Source: Lumbricus rubellus (Eukaryota > Annelida > Clitellata > Crassiclitellata > Lumbricidae). From it: a DNA stretch of 64,000 bases. Shown here piece by piece: positions 22,370-33,519 of this stretch. The position numbers and the translations under genes were made by a program. The DNA lies in the NCBI GenBank assembly GCA_945859605.1, contig OX243817.1, positions 28,752,388 through 28,816,387 on the forward strand, in the 5' to 3' direction. The notes under the pieces are model-generated. The model saw only the letters and a program-made list of their open reading frames with translations. It did not search any database and was not told where the DNA came from. Every line of letters starts with the position of its first letter. Positions within the stretch are counted from its first letter, which is position 1.

Positions 22370-25300
22370 AATATTATTGTTGTTATTGTTATCAGTTATT
22401 TAACATAAGTATTTAGCCTACCAATCAATGTCCAATGTGATAAATAATATCGTTTTGTGAACGTTTATTACAGGGCAGAATGAATCTGTCAGCTATCAAT
22501 CCAGAGGGCAACAGATGTTGCTCGCATCATACAGAATGCAAGGATTGACAGCTCCTAACTTGGTAACTTGCCAAAGTGTTGCCGCAATTAGAAAGAGACG
22601 GAGCAACGATGGATACGATGCTGTGAGCTCAAGCACTGCTGGTTTGTCTTGGAAGATGAATAAGTGGCAGCAGGGCTTACAGTTAAAACAACAACCTTGC
22701 ACCTCAGAATCTGACCAGACATCTGAAGAACTGCCAATTTTATTTACCAAGACAAAACTGGGAAAGAAATCTTCACATGACATGTCTTTCGTAGAATCAA
22801 CGCATACAGTGGAAGAATGCTTTACTAGGTATGAGTAACTTTTAAAATATAATTTCGCTTGTTTAAACTTTATTTTGGTTGACACAGCACACTTCATGAA
22901 TTATACGGATGCTGTTGTTTGAAAGGTTTGAATTTGTACTTTCCAGGTGATTTATTACAAATTCTGTTTTTCCACAGACCAAGTCTTGATTGTAAGAACG
23001 AAAAAGTGTCAGTAATTGTGTGGCTGATTATTGTAAGTGGTAGAAACATAATAATGATTAATAAACTGATAATGATTTACAAGTCAAGAGAAAAGAGAAA
23101 AGAGAGGTAATATAATTGAATGGCTCCCATGTTGATCTTGTCATAGCAGCACAAAACAGTCATTTAAATTAAATCATTTTGCAAATTATGATCTATTATA
23201 AGAGCCAGTTTGAAACAATAACAACCTCTGGAAAGCAGGTAATACAAATGGCGCAATATTATTATAAGTTGCTCAAATTGCTTATTGTTACAGTGGTGGC
23301 TTCGTTGGCGAAGGGGTGACATTTTCATGTGCCTCTGCAACTAACTTTCATACACTGACAGATCAACCCACAATACAAATACCAGTCAGCCAACAGCAAA
23401 CTTGGACTAGCGACCTTATTAGTGGTGGCTTCGTTGGCGAAGGGGTGACATTTTCATGTGCCTCTGCAACACCCACTAACTTTCATACACTGACAGATCA
23501 ACCCACAATACAAATACCAGTCAGCCAACAGCAAACTTGGACTAGCGACCTTATTAGTGGTGGCTTCGTTGGCGAAGGGGTGACATTTTCATGTGCCTCT
23601 GCAACACCCACTAACTTTCATACACTGACAGATCAACCCACAATACAAATACCAGTCAGCCAACAGCAAACTTGGACTAGCGACCTTATTAGTGGTGGCT
23701 TCGTTGGCGAAGGGGTGACATTTTCATGTGCCTCTGCAACACCCACTAACTTTCATACACTGACAGATCAACCCACAATACAAATACCAGTCAGCCAACA
23801 GCAAACTTGGACTAGCGACCTTATTAGTGGTGGCTTCGTTGGCGAAGGGGTGACATTGTCATGTGTCTCTGCAACACCCACTAACTTTCATACACTGACA
23901 GATCAACCCACAATACAAATACCAGTCAGCCAACAGCAAACTTGGACTAGCGACCTTATTTTCCAATTGGGTGAGATGGATGTTGATCAATGCACTGTGA
24001 TGCTCAAAACAAGTAACGACATTTCAAACTATTTCCTAAAGGAACATGTCCCTCCAGATGTGACTCACAAGACTTCGAACAATGAGACAGTGACCGAGTT
24101 TGTAGCTGGGAGTGTGTGGGCCACTAGTGAGAGACTTTCACTTAATGAAATTCTACCGAGCAACTTTGAACTAAGCTCAAGTTACCCACTTCACTATTCA
24201 ATGCCATATTTAAAAATGAATGCAGTCGATTCTTCAGTAAGTGCAAGAAATTTGGCTTGTGATCTGAACGTTAATGATCAGGTAAATCTGCCAACTAAGT
24301 CTACCAGTGACTTGACTGTTAAGCCGCGATCAGGGATTCCGGTAGGTGAAGTTGAATCTTCGCCAACTTCTGGGATCACAGTGAAATGTACAAGAAATGT
24401 CATTGTTGGTGGAGAAATTGTGAAACGAATTTGGGACAAAGTGAATTATTGTGTGTTTTGTGGCAAAGCTTCGAAATGTCTTTCTCGGCATCTGCAACAA
24501 GCTCACAAGACTGAAATTGAAGTGCAGCATGCATTGAGCTATCCAGTTAGATCTGAAGGACGCAGGAAAATATGGCAAAAATTGCTTCACGGAGGGAATT
24601 ATTCACATAATCAGCAAGTCTATGAAACAGGAATAGGGCAACTTGTTGTTGCAAAACGGAATCCTTCAGGCAAACCCTGCGACCCTGGTAATTTTTTGCC
24701 ATGTGCAAAATGTCATGGACTGTTCAGTAGAAAACAGCTCTACAGGCACAAGAGAAAATGTGTTGAAAGAGATAATTATAGAAGTGCTTCAGGAAAAGTG
24801 ATGCACCAAGCCGAGGGTGCCCGTCTTCTGCCTGTGCGGTCCAATACAATGATAACGCAAGCATTCTCTGATAACATTTTGTCTCACCTAGAAAATGGGC
24901 AAGTGGCTATGGCCGTTAGAAATGATTGCACAATCTTGGATTTCGGAAAGCGTCTGTACCTAACAGGCCGCAAGGGACTGTCCCATCATGGTCAGCAAGA
25001 AATAAGATGTCGTTTGAGAGAGCTGGGTCGTTTTTTTAATAAAAGTCAGAACAATTGATACAACAATTCAGAATTTGAGCGAATGCATCGAAGTTGGCAA
25101 GTTTGATGTTGTGTGTGATGCCGTGAAAGCTCTCGCTGGATACAATAGTGAAACAGGGACATACGAAATTCCTTCATTAGCGTTGCGTTTGGGCCAGTCA
25201 CTGACGAAGTGTGCCCAGAATCTTCGTGGAAAGGCAGTACGAGAAGGATGCAGCACTTTAAGAGAAAAGTGTAATGATTTCTTGGACATTGCAAAAGAAG

Positions 25301-26598
25301 ATTGGAAATTGCAAGTTTCAACGCAAGCGAGACAGACCATCGAAGAACGAAAGTGGAATTGTCCTAAAAAGTTACCATTAGCCAGTGATCTGAAACTGCT
25401 TAACATGCATCTAATTAGCAAAGTTGCTGAAGCAGAAAACAGTTTGGCATTATCACCAAGTTCTGAGAAATGGAGGACATTGGCATCATGTACTTTAGCA
25501 AGGATTGTATTGTTCAACAGACGCAGAAGTGGAGAGGTTCAGAGGATGACTCTATCTCTATATAAGAACATGGTGAAGTCAAACGCCAATGTGCAAGGTG
25601 AAGTGTATGAAGCACTTTCACCTGTGGAAAGAACCTTGTTAGACAGTTTTTACCATGTCATCATACGGGGTAAAAGAAATCGAGGAGTTCCTGTTTTGTT
25701 CACCCCAGACATGCATAAATCTACAGAACTTCTAGTAAGGCTTCGAGGAGTTTGCGGAATTTCAGTGAACAATAATTACGTCTTTGCTCGCTCTGGAGAC
25801 TCAGCAACCACGTTAAGAGCCAGAGACATCTTGCAGGAGTTGGCCAAAGACTGTGGTGCCAAGAAACCTGAATTGATCACTTCAGTAGGTCTTCGCAAGC
25901 ATGTTGCAACCATTTCACAGCTTCTCAATCTCCACGGACATGAATTAGACCTCCTTGCAAAGTTCATGGGTCATGACATTCGCGTGCATCGGGAGTATTA
26001 TAGGTTGCCGGAAGACACTATGATGGTGGCTAAACTCAGTAAAGTTTTGCTGCTTATGGAACGAGGTGATGTGCAGCGTTTCTATGGAAAGTCCTTGGAT
26101 GAGATAAATGTTGATGATGCTGATGAAGACATCAATTCAGATTATGAAATTGCGGGTGAAAACCACTCTGACGATGATGATCATCATGATGATGATGATC
26201 ATGTTGATGATCTCTGTCATGATCATGATGATGATCATGACAGAGAAGAGAGTGCAGATGGTAAGGATGTTGATGCTGATGTAGTTCTTGACAAAGGTCA
26301 AAATCACGACATTGTCTCTGATCGTGATATAAATGCTGACGGCTACAATTTTGATGCCAAGAAAATAAGGAATAGGAGCAGAGTATACAAGATATGGTCT
26401 AAGGAAGAAACAGAAGCAGTTACCAGACAGTTGTCTACTTTCATACAGAAACTGAAGTGTCCTAGACAACTGGATTGCTTAAATGCAAAAGCCAAGGAAC
26501 CAGCGCTTGCCGATCGGACATGGAAAAGTGTAAAATTTTACGTCAACACACAGATCAACAAACATAAGTCTAAGATGTACCGTGGGTCTAAGAAATAG
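21125..26598 (+). CDS. Zinc-finger tyrosine-recombinase-like gene, 4 coding exons
   Basis: Coding exons 21125-21220, 21809-21899, 22474-22828 and 23294-26598 join in phase through GT-AG introns; the phases (0, 1, 2) agree at each junction. The product has, in order, a basic/polar N-terminus, five 45-residue repeats, two zinc-finger-like motifs, a tyrosine-recombinase core, an acidic D/H-rich run and a SANT/Myb-like end. In the core, RRRSGE fits box I (RxxE), GKRNRGVPV the catalytic-Lys hairpin, GLRKH the second Arg, and MGHDIRVHREYYR the GH...Y motif; the usual His of HxxR is Val. From memory, uncharacterised homologues are widespread in fish and marine invertebrates. It may be a Crypton-like element protein or a domesticated relative. 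The last exon is split by a one-base shift near 25031-25037, so the copy is either decaying or carries an assembly error. Confidence 0.8.
21809..21899 (+). CDS. Recombinase gene, coding exon 2
   Basis: The acceptor is TTTTCAGCAG, a NAGNAG pair, so splicing at 21808 or 21811 would add or drop one Gln. The reading QARSQGLTVSAPRRSTVQT continues to the donor GTACGC, leaving one base of a split codon. Confidence 0.7.
22269..22370. repeat. (TAG)n/(CAG)n microsatellite in intron 2
   Basis: AGT triplets passing into AGC triplets, about 100 bp, wholly within the intron between coding exons 2 and 3. Confidence 0.95.
22474..22828 (+). CDS. Recombinase gene, coding exon 3
   Basis: Follows the acceptor TTTATTACAG and completes the split Gly codon. 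It encodes about 118 residues (QNESVSYQSRGQQMLLAS... to EECFT), ending with AG before the donor GTATGAG. The last two bases pair with the T that starts exon 4 to make Ser. No recognised domain. Confidence 0.75.
23294..23960 (+). repeat. Intragenic 135-bp tandem repeat, five copies
   Basis: Units start TGGTGGCTTCGTTGGCGAAG at 23294, 23423, 23558, 23693 and 23828. All are 135 bp except the first, which lacks six bases (ACACCC). The period keeps the frame, giving a 45-residue protein repeat. Copies are almost identical; the fifth has two visible substitutions. The first copy begins exactly at the splice acceptor. Confidence 0.95.
23294..25058 (+). CDS. Recombinase gene, exon 4 first frame: repeats and zinc fingers
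   Basis: Opens at the acceptor TTGTTACAG and runs to a TGA at 25058. Five 45-residue repeats (GGFVGEGVTFSCASATPTNF and following) are followed by a 150-residue polar linker. A C2H2-like motif (CVFC...HLQQAH, DNA about 24450-24507) and a C2HC-like motif (CAKC...HKRKC, about 24702-24765) come next. The frame ends just after a conserved-looking segment (RCRLRELGRF). From there the sense of the protein continues in the next frame, which overlaps this end. Confidence 0.8.
25031..26598 (+). CDS. Recombinase gene, exon 4 second frame: catalytic core and C-terminus
   Basis: Open in the +1 frame from about 25030. Numbering from codon 25075: R151xxE154 (box I), Lys in a GKRNRG hairpin, R274 in GLRKH, G299-H300, and Y309 nine residues after H300, the canonical spacing for the nucleophilic Tyr. 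Val occupies the position three before R274 where HxxR has His. After the core come an Asp/His-rich run (DNA 26160-26250) and a final SANT/Myb-like segment starting at WSKEETEAVTRQL. The stop is TAG at 26596-26598. There is no natural ATG at the head of this frame; it depends on joining to the upstream frame. Confidence 0.8.
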
Positions 26599-27277
26599 TC
26601 ATAAATAGAGAAATTTTCTAGTTTTTCATCATGACTGCCCTGTAAAAATAGAATTGTTGCTGAAAATAGTGTTGTTTTATCATCTATAACCTTTTTGCTT
26701 GGCTTTTCTTATTGCTGCTCTAATGTTTCGGATCTTGTTGCATTTGCAGTTAGATCCTGATGAAAATTGATTTTTCAACATTGTTGTTTGCTGACTGTCA
26801 AAACTTGTGTCTACAGTTTGCATAACTTCTATTCAAGTATTGTCATAACACAGTCCAGACGAGCAACATAAATAGAATATAATAGAATATAATAATTGAT
26901 TCCGTAGCCCAACCTTAACTCTTAATAATTAATTCTCTTAGTGATAATAATGAAGGACGAACCATGTACATCATTATAAATTCACAAGACTATAATTGAT
27001 GATACTATACAATCCTTCGATATGTTTAAACAGGTTGAATTGATGGATTTTTAAACAGTGCAATAAGTAGGTTGTGCTGGTGCAGTTGACATTTTCAAAC
27101 TGGTTGAGTTTATGGGCCAGAAATTTTTAAACTGTTTGAGTTTATGGGCAATACATTTGTTAATTGTCTAAAACTTGAGTGACTATACAACTGGGTGAAT
27201 TGATGGACTATACATTTTAAGTGCTTATATTGAGGACTATAAAACAGCTGTATAGATTAGTGCCTGCGAGAAGAGTA
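26599..27277. other. 3' flank of the recombinase gene
   Basis: AT-rich. From 27030 to 27250 it contains loose copies of a unit with GTTGAGTTTATGGGC or GGTGAATTGATGGACT, a degenerate repeat ahead of the large array. No gene seen. Confidence 0.5.
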
Positions 27278-28912
27278 GTGATCTGCTTATAACCTGAACA
27301 TGTTTCAAAAAAGCACTATTCAATGGCAGATACAGTTGGCTTGTATCTTGGTTCAGTTATGTCACATTGGTGACCTGTGCATCGTATTAGAATTGATATC
27401 TATTAGGCCTCTGCTTCTGTGCCAGCTTATGTTTGGTTTTATGTTGTCTGCATATTATAATTCTAATTTTTTTGCACAGTATCTTAACTTACATTGAAGC
27501 TTGGATATCTTTTGCATGACTAGTTTTAGTGCCAGCATATTGCAAGTGTGATTATCTGCTTATAACCTAAACATGTTTCAAAAATAGCACTATTCAATGG
27601 CAGATACAGTTGGCTTATATCTTGTTTCAGTTATGTTACAGTGGTGACCTGTGCATCATATTAGAATTGATATCTATTAGGCCTCTGCTTCTGTGCCAGC
27701 TTATGTTTGGTTTTATGTTGTCTGCATATTATAATTCTAATTTTTTTGCACAGTATCTTAACTTACATTGAAGCTTGGATATCTTTTGCATGACTAGTTT
27801 TAGTGCCAGCATATTGCAAGTGTGATTATCTGCTTATAACCTAAACATGTTTCAAAAATAGCACTATTCAATGGCAGATACAGTTGGCTTATATCTTGTT
27901 TCAGTTATGTTACAGTGGTGACCTGTGCATCATATTAGAATTGATATCTATTAGGCCTCTGCTTCTGTGCCAGCTTATGTTTGGTTTTATGTTGTCTGCA
28001 TATTATAATTCTAATTTTTTTGCACAGTATCTTAACTTACATTGAAGCTTGGATATCTTTTGCATGACTAGTTTTAGTGCCAGCATATTGCAAGTGTGAT
28101 TATCTGCTTATAACCTAAACATGTTTCAAAAATAGCACTATTCAATGGCAGATACAGTTGGCTTATATCTTGTTTCAGTTATGTTACAGTGGTGACCTGT
28201 GCATCATATTAGAATTGATATCTATTAGGCCTCTGCTTCTGTGCCAGCTTATGTTTGGTTTTATGTTGTCTGCATATTATAATTCTAATTTTTTTGCACA
28301 GTATCTTAACTTACATTGAAGCTTGGATATCTTTTGCATGACTAGTTTTAGTGCCAGCATATTGCAAGTGTGATTATCTGCTTATAACCTAAACATGTTT
28401 CAAAAATAGCACTATTCAATGGCAGATACAGTTGGCTTATATCTTGTTTCAGTTATGTTACAGTGGTGACCTGTGCATCATATTAGAATTGATATCTATT
28501 AGGCCTCTGCTTCTGTGCCAGCTTATGTTTGGTTTTATGTTGTCTGCATATTATAATTCTAATTTTTTTGCACAGTATCTTAACTTACATTGAAGCTTGG
28601 ATATCTTTTGCATGACTAGTTTTAGTGCCAGCATATTGCAAGTGTGATTATCTGCTTATAACCTAAACATGTTTCAAAAATAGCACTATTCAATGGCAGA
28701 TACAGTTGGCTTATATCTTGTTTCAGTTATGTTACAGTGGTGACCTGTGCATCATATTAGAATTGATATCTATTAGGCCTCTGCTTCTGTGCCAGCTTAT
28801 GTTTGGTTTTATGTTGTCTGCATATTATAATTCTAATTTTTTTGCACAGTATCTTAACTTACATTGAAGCTTGGATATCTTTTGCATGACTAGTTTTAGT
28901 GCCAGCATATTG
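27278..28912. repeat. 274-bp satellite-like tandem array, six copies
   Basis: Unit boundaries GTGATTATCTGC fall at 27548, 27822, 28096, 28370 and 28644, an exact 274-bp period. Copies 2-6 look essentially identical. The first (27278-27547) differs at several sites and is 270 bp. The array begins about 680 bp after the recombinase stop codon. The unit has no long frame. Confidence 0.95.
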
Positions 28913-29330
28913 CTTCCAAGAAGCTCAGACTGCCCTAGGTAAATGGCTCTCCTGTCCCACTTTGATGTCCTTTGCATTCATTTAGGTGCTATGATTTTTT
29001 TCTGCAATGTCAATTTCAATGTCACTGGAATAATAAATGAGTTATTGATTGCTAATTTAGTTTCTTGTTGGTCTGTAGATCCCTGAAGAGTTCTTTCTTA
29101 AAGTGGCGCTTAAGTGGTGTCAGATTACAATTACAAACATCACTCAGAAATCAGAATGTATTGTTCTGTAATATAATGTAATCAGCAATTTCTACAGCGC
29201 TGCTCACAGCCGTGGCCATTCAGAAGCGCTCCCAGTGCAATGATTTTTATTTGATTGCTAATATGAATTTTATTTAAAAATTTCAAGACCATTTGATTTA
29301 ATGCATGTAATTCCAAAAATTATTTTTAAT
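28913..29330. other. Spacer between tandem arrays
   Basis: AT-rich, with CAGCGCTGCTCACAGCC near 29196. No gene recognised. Confidence 0.5.
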
Positions 29331-29720
29331 TGGTTCACACACACTCTTTTGTACTCGGAATGATGCTGTGTGTGTAAAAGTCCAAGCTCTCAGACCGCAT
29401 GCAAAGAATGCACACAGGAAAAACCTGCAGTATTGGTTCACACACACTATTTTGTACTCGGAATGATGCTGTGTGTGTACAAGTCCAAGCTCTCAGACCG
29501 CATGCAAAGAATGCACACAGGAAAAACCTGCAGTATTGGTTCACACACACTATTTTGTACTCGGAATGATGCTGTGTGTGTACAAGTCCAAGCTCTCAGA
29601 CCGCATGCAAAGAATGCACACAGGAAAAACCTGCAGTATTGGTTCACACACACTCGCCAAAATAGATTTTGCACTCGGAATGATGCAGTGTGTACTTAGG
29701 CCAAGCTCTCAGACTGCATG
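29331..29720. repeat. 103-bp tandem array, nearly four copies
   Basis: Units start TGGTTCACACACAC at 29331, 29434, 29537 and 29640, an exact 103-bp period. Each has ACACACAC and TGTGTGTG arms around ACTCGGAATGATGC, giving a hairpin, followed by AAGCTCTCAGACCGCATGC. A diverged single copy is at about 30262-30350. Open frames across it are artefacts of the repeat. Confidence 0.92.
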
Positions 29721-30261
29721 CAAATAGTGTGCGAACACAGAAAACATACACACAGTCGCTAAATGGAAACAATTCTTCGACCCCAGACAGGCTAATTCTT
29801 TTTCCCCCGTAATTAGGAATTTTAACAGATACAAATCAAAGGCAAAAAATATCTAGCAACACTCAAATTATTCGATAAATCTGCACAAACGGCGAATTGT
29901 TTAGCTTGAAGCCAAAGACTGTCTGGCTCTCGGGTCTTATTGAAGATTGGCCTAAAGTTTTGAAATATCATTGCCAATTTCACTTCGTTCTTGACAATTT
30001 AACGTGGATTAAACTTAGGACACGATTCTTCCAATTTGCAAACCCATCGAAGCTTGCATTTTGTTTTTTTACTTAACAGAATGCAACCCAGAAAAACGAC
30101 GCTACATAAATGCCGTTCGTTTACTTCATGTTATCGTGCTTCGGCTAGCTGTTAAAAAATTCGCATAATTCAGGCAAACTATATTAATGCATAGCTTTTT
30201 AAATATTATTTTCCTACATTTAATTTCAGAATTAAATTTATCTTCAATTAATATTTCGTTG
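29721..30261. other. AT-rich spacer, nothing recognised
   Basis: No coding, RNA or transposon signal beyond a GGCTCTCGGGTC word near 29930 that echoes the flanking hairpins. Confidence 0.5.
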
Positions 30262-30477
30262 AGGGCTTGGTTAACACACACATTTTTGCACTCGGAATGG
30301 TGCTGTGTGTATACAAGTTCAAGCTCTCAGACCGCATGCAAAGAATTCACACGCAGACTCTACATTGCAATGGTAAATTTGCTGCTATGTCAATTTACGT
30401 CTCTTTCGAGAACTAAAAACACACACTCACACACCGTTACCAAGCGTGCTCCTTATTTCCTCGCCCGCCTCTTAATA

Positions 30478-30513
30478 CAGAATCCGAGAGCGTCCTCGGA
30501 TTCACGCTCTCGC
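30478..30513. repeat. Right hairpin of the recombinase locus
   Basis: AATCCGAG-AGCGTC-CTCGGATT is an inverted repeat that overlaps a second one, GAGAGCGT...ACGCTCTC. It matches the hairpin at 19737 on the opposite strand. Together the pair spans about 10.7 kb containing the recombinase gene and its arrays. Confidence 0.5.
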
Positions 30514-30707
30514 TTATGATGCAACGTATGTCATTGGTTATAATTAGAAAAGCAAGAGGTGTGTGCTTTCAAATCGGCGATTGTGATTGGCTACTCATCA
30601 CTACGAACATTTTGATACATAGATCGACCTTCTAGCCCTACGGGATCCACGCGATCTCAGACTGCATGGGCACTATCAGGGCCTCGGATCTACATACGAG
30701 GCATGTA

Positions 30708-30800
30708 TGTGTGTGTGTGTGTGTGTGTGCAGGGCAGGGGCGGATATAGAAATTTTCGAAGGGGAGAAATTTTCGGTGATCTTTGCCCGAAAAAATCAGA
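30708..30800. mobile_element. (GT)n plus a possible hAT-type terminal fragment
   Basis: After a GT run (30711-30729) the words AGGGGCGGATATAGAAATTT and TTTGCCCGAAAAAATCAG resemble the ends and interior of family-B-type elements. No second end or duplication found, so this is a fragment at best. Confidence 0.3.
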
Positions 30801-31171
30801 TGACCTCTTTTTTAGTCCAAATCCTAATGCCGTCCTGCCACCTATATGGATATGGACTGCATACAGTGCGCAGCCTGGAGAAGAAGTGACGGTCTTCCAG
30901 GCACTTCTCTTTCTCGACAATTTAAACATGCCCTGGGGGGGTACAGAGCCGTGGAAGTCAATTAATTTACCATCGTCGCTTCCCTAATATATAGCCTACA
31001 TAAGTCATGGCAGCAGGTGATTTTCTTCTTCTAATAATTGCGACTGCTCTTCTTCGACTATTTCTGCCAGATGGCTAAAAATCAGAGGTAATTTTTATGC
31101 TTTGGCTTTTGACCGGCCTACGATGACTTCTGGCAATTCGAGAGCGAATTTCCTTTTGATTAGACGGTTTA

Positions 31172-31256
31172 GTTTATTTAGCGCTCTATCGAGTGGTTGG
31201 CGTGTTGGAGTCCGACCATCAATCAATAGATCGGGGTTCGAATCGTCGTCGCCAGG
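31172..31256 (+). other. tRNA-like sequence, probable SINE fragment
   Basis: GGGTTCGAATCG near 31233-31244 matches a Pol III B box, and GTGGTTGGCGTG about 45 bp upstream is A-box-like. It does not fold as a proper tRNA to my eye. Confidence 0.4.
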
Positions 31257-32855
31257 ATAGAAATTTTGTTTGGGATTATTTCTGTTCCCTCTGCACCCCC
31301 TGTTAATTAATAGTCGACTCAGCCATAATGAGTGGATTTATCGTACACTGTCGATGGGAAGGTGAGACGGCGCGGGAGAGGACTGATAATAACTCCAGTA
31401 TGAACTATTTTACTGTGAAATTTGACTTTGCTATACATGCATAGGCGTTTTCTTTTATCACCTTCTGGGTGAGTTGTCTTTTCCAATTGGTCAGCGCGGT
31501 ATCTATAGGCAACGGACGTTATGACGTCACAGTCTGTTTTGCGTCATAAGAATCATTTCGTCATATTTTTTATTGTAGCAATCATCAAGTGAATCTACGC
31601 AATGCAATAAATGACGTTGTTTTTGTGCGTTTCACGTTTATTCATGACATTTTGTGTTATTATTATTATTCTAGACGTCTATGTACAGTAGGGGTCTGCG
31701 GATATATATCCACACTGATGTTTGGAACAAGCCTCGATACACTATTCCAATTACACTGAGCTGCAGAGTAGCAGGCACTTCATGTAATGATCATCTTTTC
31801 TAAGCTTTCGTATAATTTTGTTCTCTCATGCAGAATTACTGGTGCATTATTTACGTGCCTGCATGCGCGTCGACCATTGATCTATCTGATGCATATAGGA
31901 TGATAGGACTTTTTAACAGGACTATTTTCAACATGTATGCAAGCATATAGTCGCATATACATGTAAGCTCATGCTGGCCATACGTTGCTTCAAACGTAAT
32001 GCCCTGAAAACTACTGCAGGAGAGGAGGAATGAGAGTTTGCTCTGCACTGCTGTAGATTATAGACTTTGCCATGGGTCTACAGTTCATTAATCATCAGCA
32101 ATTCATGGCTATTCCGTTTTTCATCGACGTACATGTACAACGCTGCAGTGAAGTATAATTGTAGACTGTAGAGGTTATTCTAGGAAAGGCTACATAGTGG
32201 TTTGTGAAGTTTAGATTGGATTAAGACGAATTGAATTGGATTAATTTAGATCGGAGTCGATTTGTCAAATGCAACTGCAACCATTTCTAGCACAGCTGCT
32301 TTGAAGAATGGAAATTACAGTCTTGTGAGTGTATATAGGCTACTTTTAATGGTCGCTTTATGCTGAGTTTAATTGCATGGCGCCTTCTCATTGCATTTGC
32401 TGGAAGCGTACAAGAACCTGCATCAGTTTCAAAGAAAAGAGCAGCAAATGTGACAATGTCCTCCTAATGTAACAATCCTTCTAGAATAATCTTCCATTGC
32501 ATATGCGCACTTTTATGTTTTACTGTCTTCAGGGAAGATTCTAAATGCAAATTCTTCAGTTTCACATCAGTGCTTCAGTGCGAATAAATTTGTTAAAACC
32601 AAAAAGTTTAGAAGTTGAAGAATAGATGTCAATTTTCAAGTGGGCAAGCGCCCCTGTTGTCCATGCGTATTTAAGAGTTTGTTGGTTCAAACCCCGAAAA
32701 CACTTTTTGGAAATATTTTTGCGTATAGGTTTGTTTTAAAAACTATTTTCCTTTTAAAGACCCCAAAATAAAAACCTCGAATTCTTCCAACGTTTAGAAC
32801 CGTGGTCCGAATTCTCATAGCGAAAATTCCTCAATCGGAAACCATCGAACATGTG
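31257..32855. other. Intergenic DNA, nothing recognised
   Basis: Ordinary AT-rich sequence with a short TTA run near 31656-31672. No gene supported. Confidence 0.5.
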
Positions 32856-32927
32856 TCAGTTTACAACAATTTACATTAATTAATTTTCTCGTCAGTTTAC
32901 AACAATTTACATTAATTAATTTTCTCG
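32856..32927. repeat. 36-bp direct duplication
   Basis: TCAGTTTACAACAATTTACA and its following 16 bases occur twice head to tail (32856 and 32892), apparently identical. A very recent tandem duplication. Confidence 0.95.
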
Positions 32928-33329
32928 TAGCATCTTGGTCACTGAAGATATATCGGCGAGAAATTGATATGGATAATGGATATAAAATTGCTTAATGTAG
33001 AGATCGTTATTTACTGTGAGAATACTCTTAGCCTACCTCAAAATCCACTTCCTCTCTCTTTATCTCTCTATCTGTGTCGAGAGGACAACGGACGAAAGAG
33101 GACGAAAGAGGACAAAGAGGACGAAAGAGGACGTCCGTACAGAGCGACCGATAAATCCTCTGCTAATGTAAATCGTCGTATACAAGGTAAATGTATGCTA
33201 TGTGATGTTCATCGAATCCTCTCTCTGTCGTCCAATGCCGTCTCTGCTGTGCCACAGGCGCATGCGCGGCTACTTCGACTAATACAGCGCAACATAAATC
33301 TCCGCTCTGATGAAGCTCAGACATTTATG

Positions 33330-33440
33330 CCACTGCTGCTGCTGCTGCTGCTGCTGATGCTGATGCTGCTGCTGCTGCTGATGCCTGCTGTTGCTGCTGC
33401 TGCTGCTGATGCTGCTGCTGATGCTGATGCTGCTGACGAC
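33330..33440. repeat. (CTG)n microsatellite
   Basis: CTG triplets with occasional ATG. Leu-rich and Ala-rich frames follow from it. Confidence 0.95.
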
Positions 33441-33519
33441 GACGAAGACGAGATTGCCTGCAGCGTGGCCTGTCATCACGATGCTCTCATTACAATCGCC
33501 ATCACATCCCCTCCTATGG

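Noticed and set aside
25031..25058. Programmed -1 ribosomal frameshift at the T7 run
   Set aside because: The downstream coding frame is +1 (or -2) relative to the upstream one; a -1 slip would enter the third frame, which is not the one that carries the core.
29335..29727. Small cysteine-rich proteins from overlapping frames
   Set aside because: Open frames on both strands follow the 103-bp repeat, and splice or start evidence is lacking.
31172..31256. Functional tRNA gene
   Set aside because: A good B box but no convincing cloverleaf or acceptor pairing.
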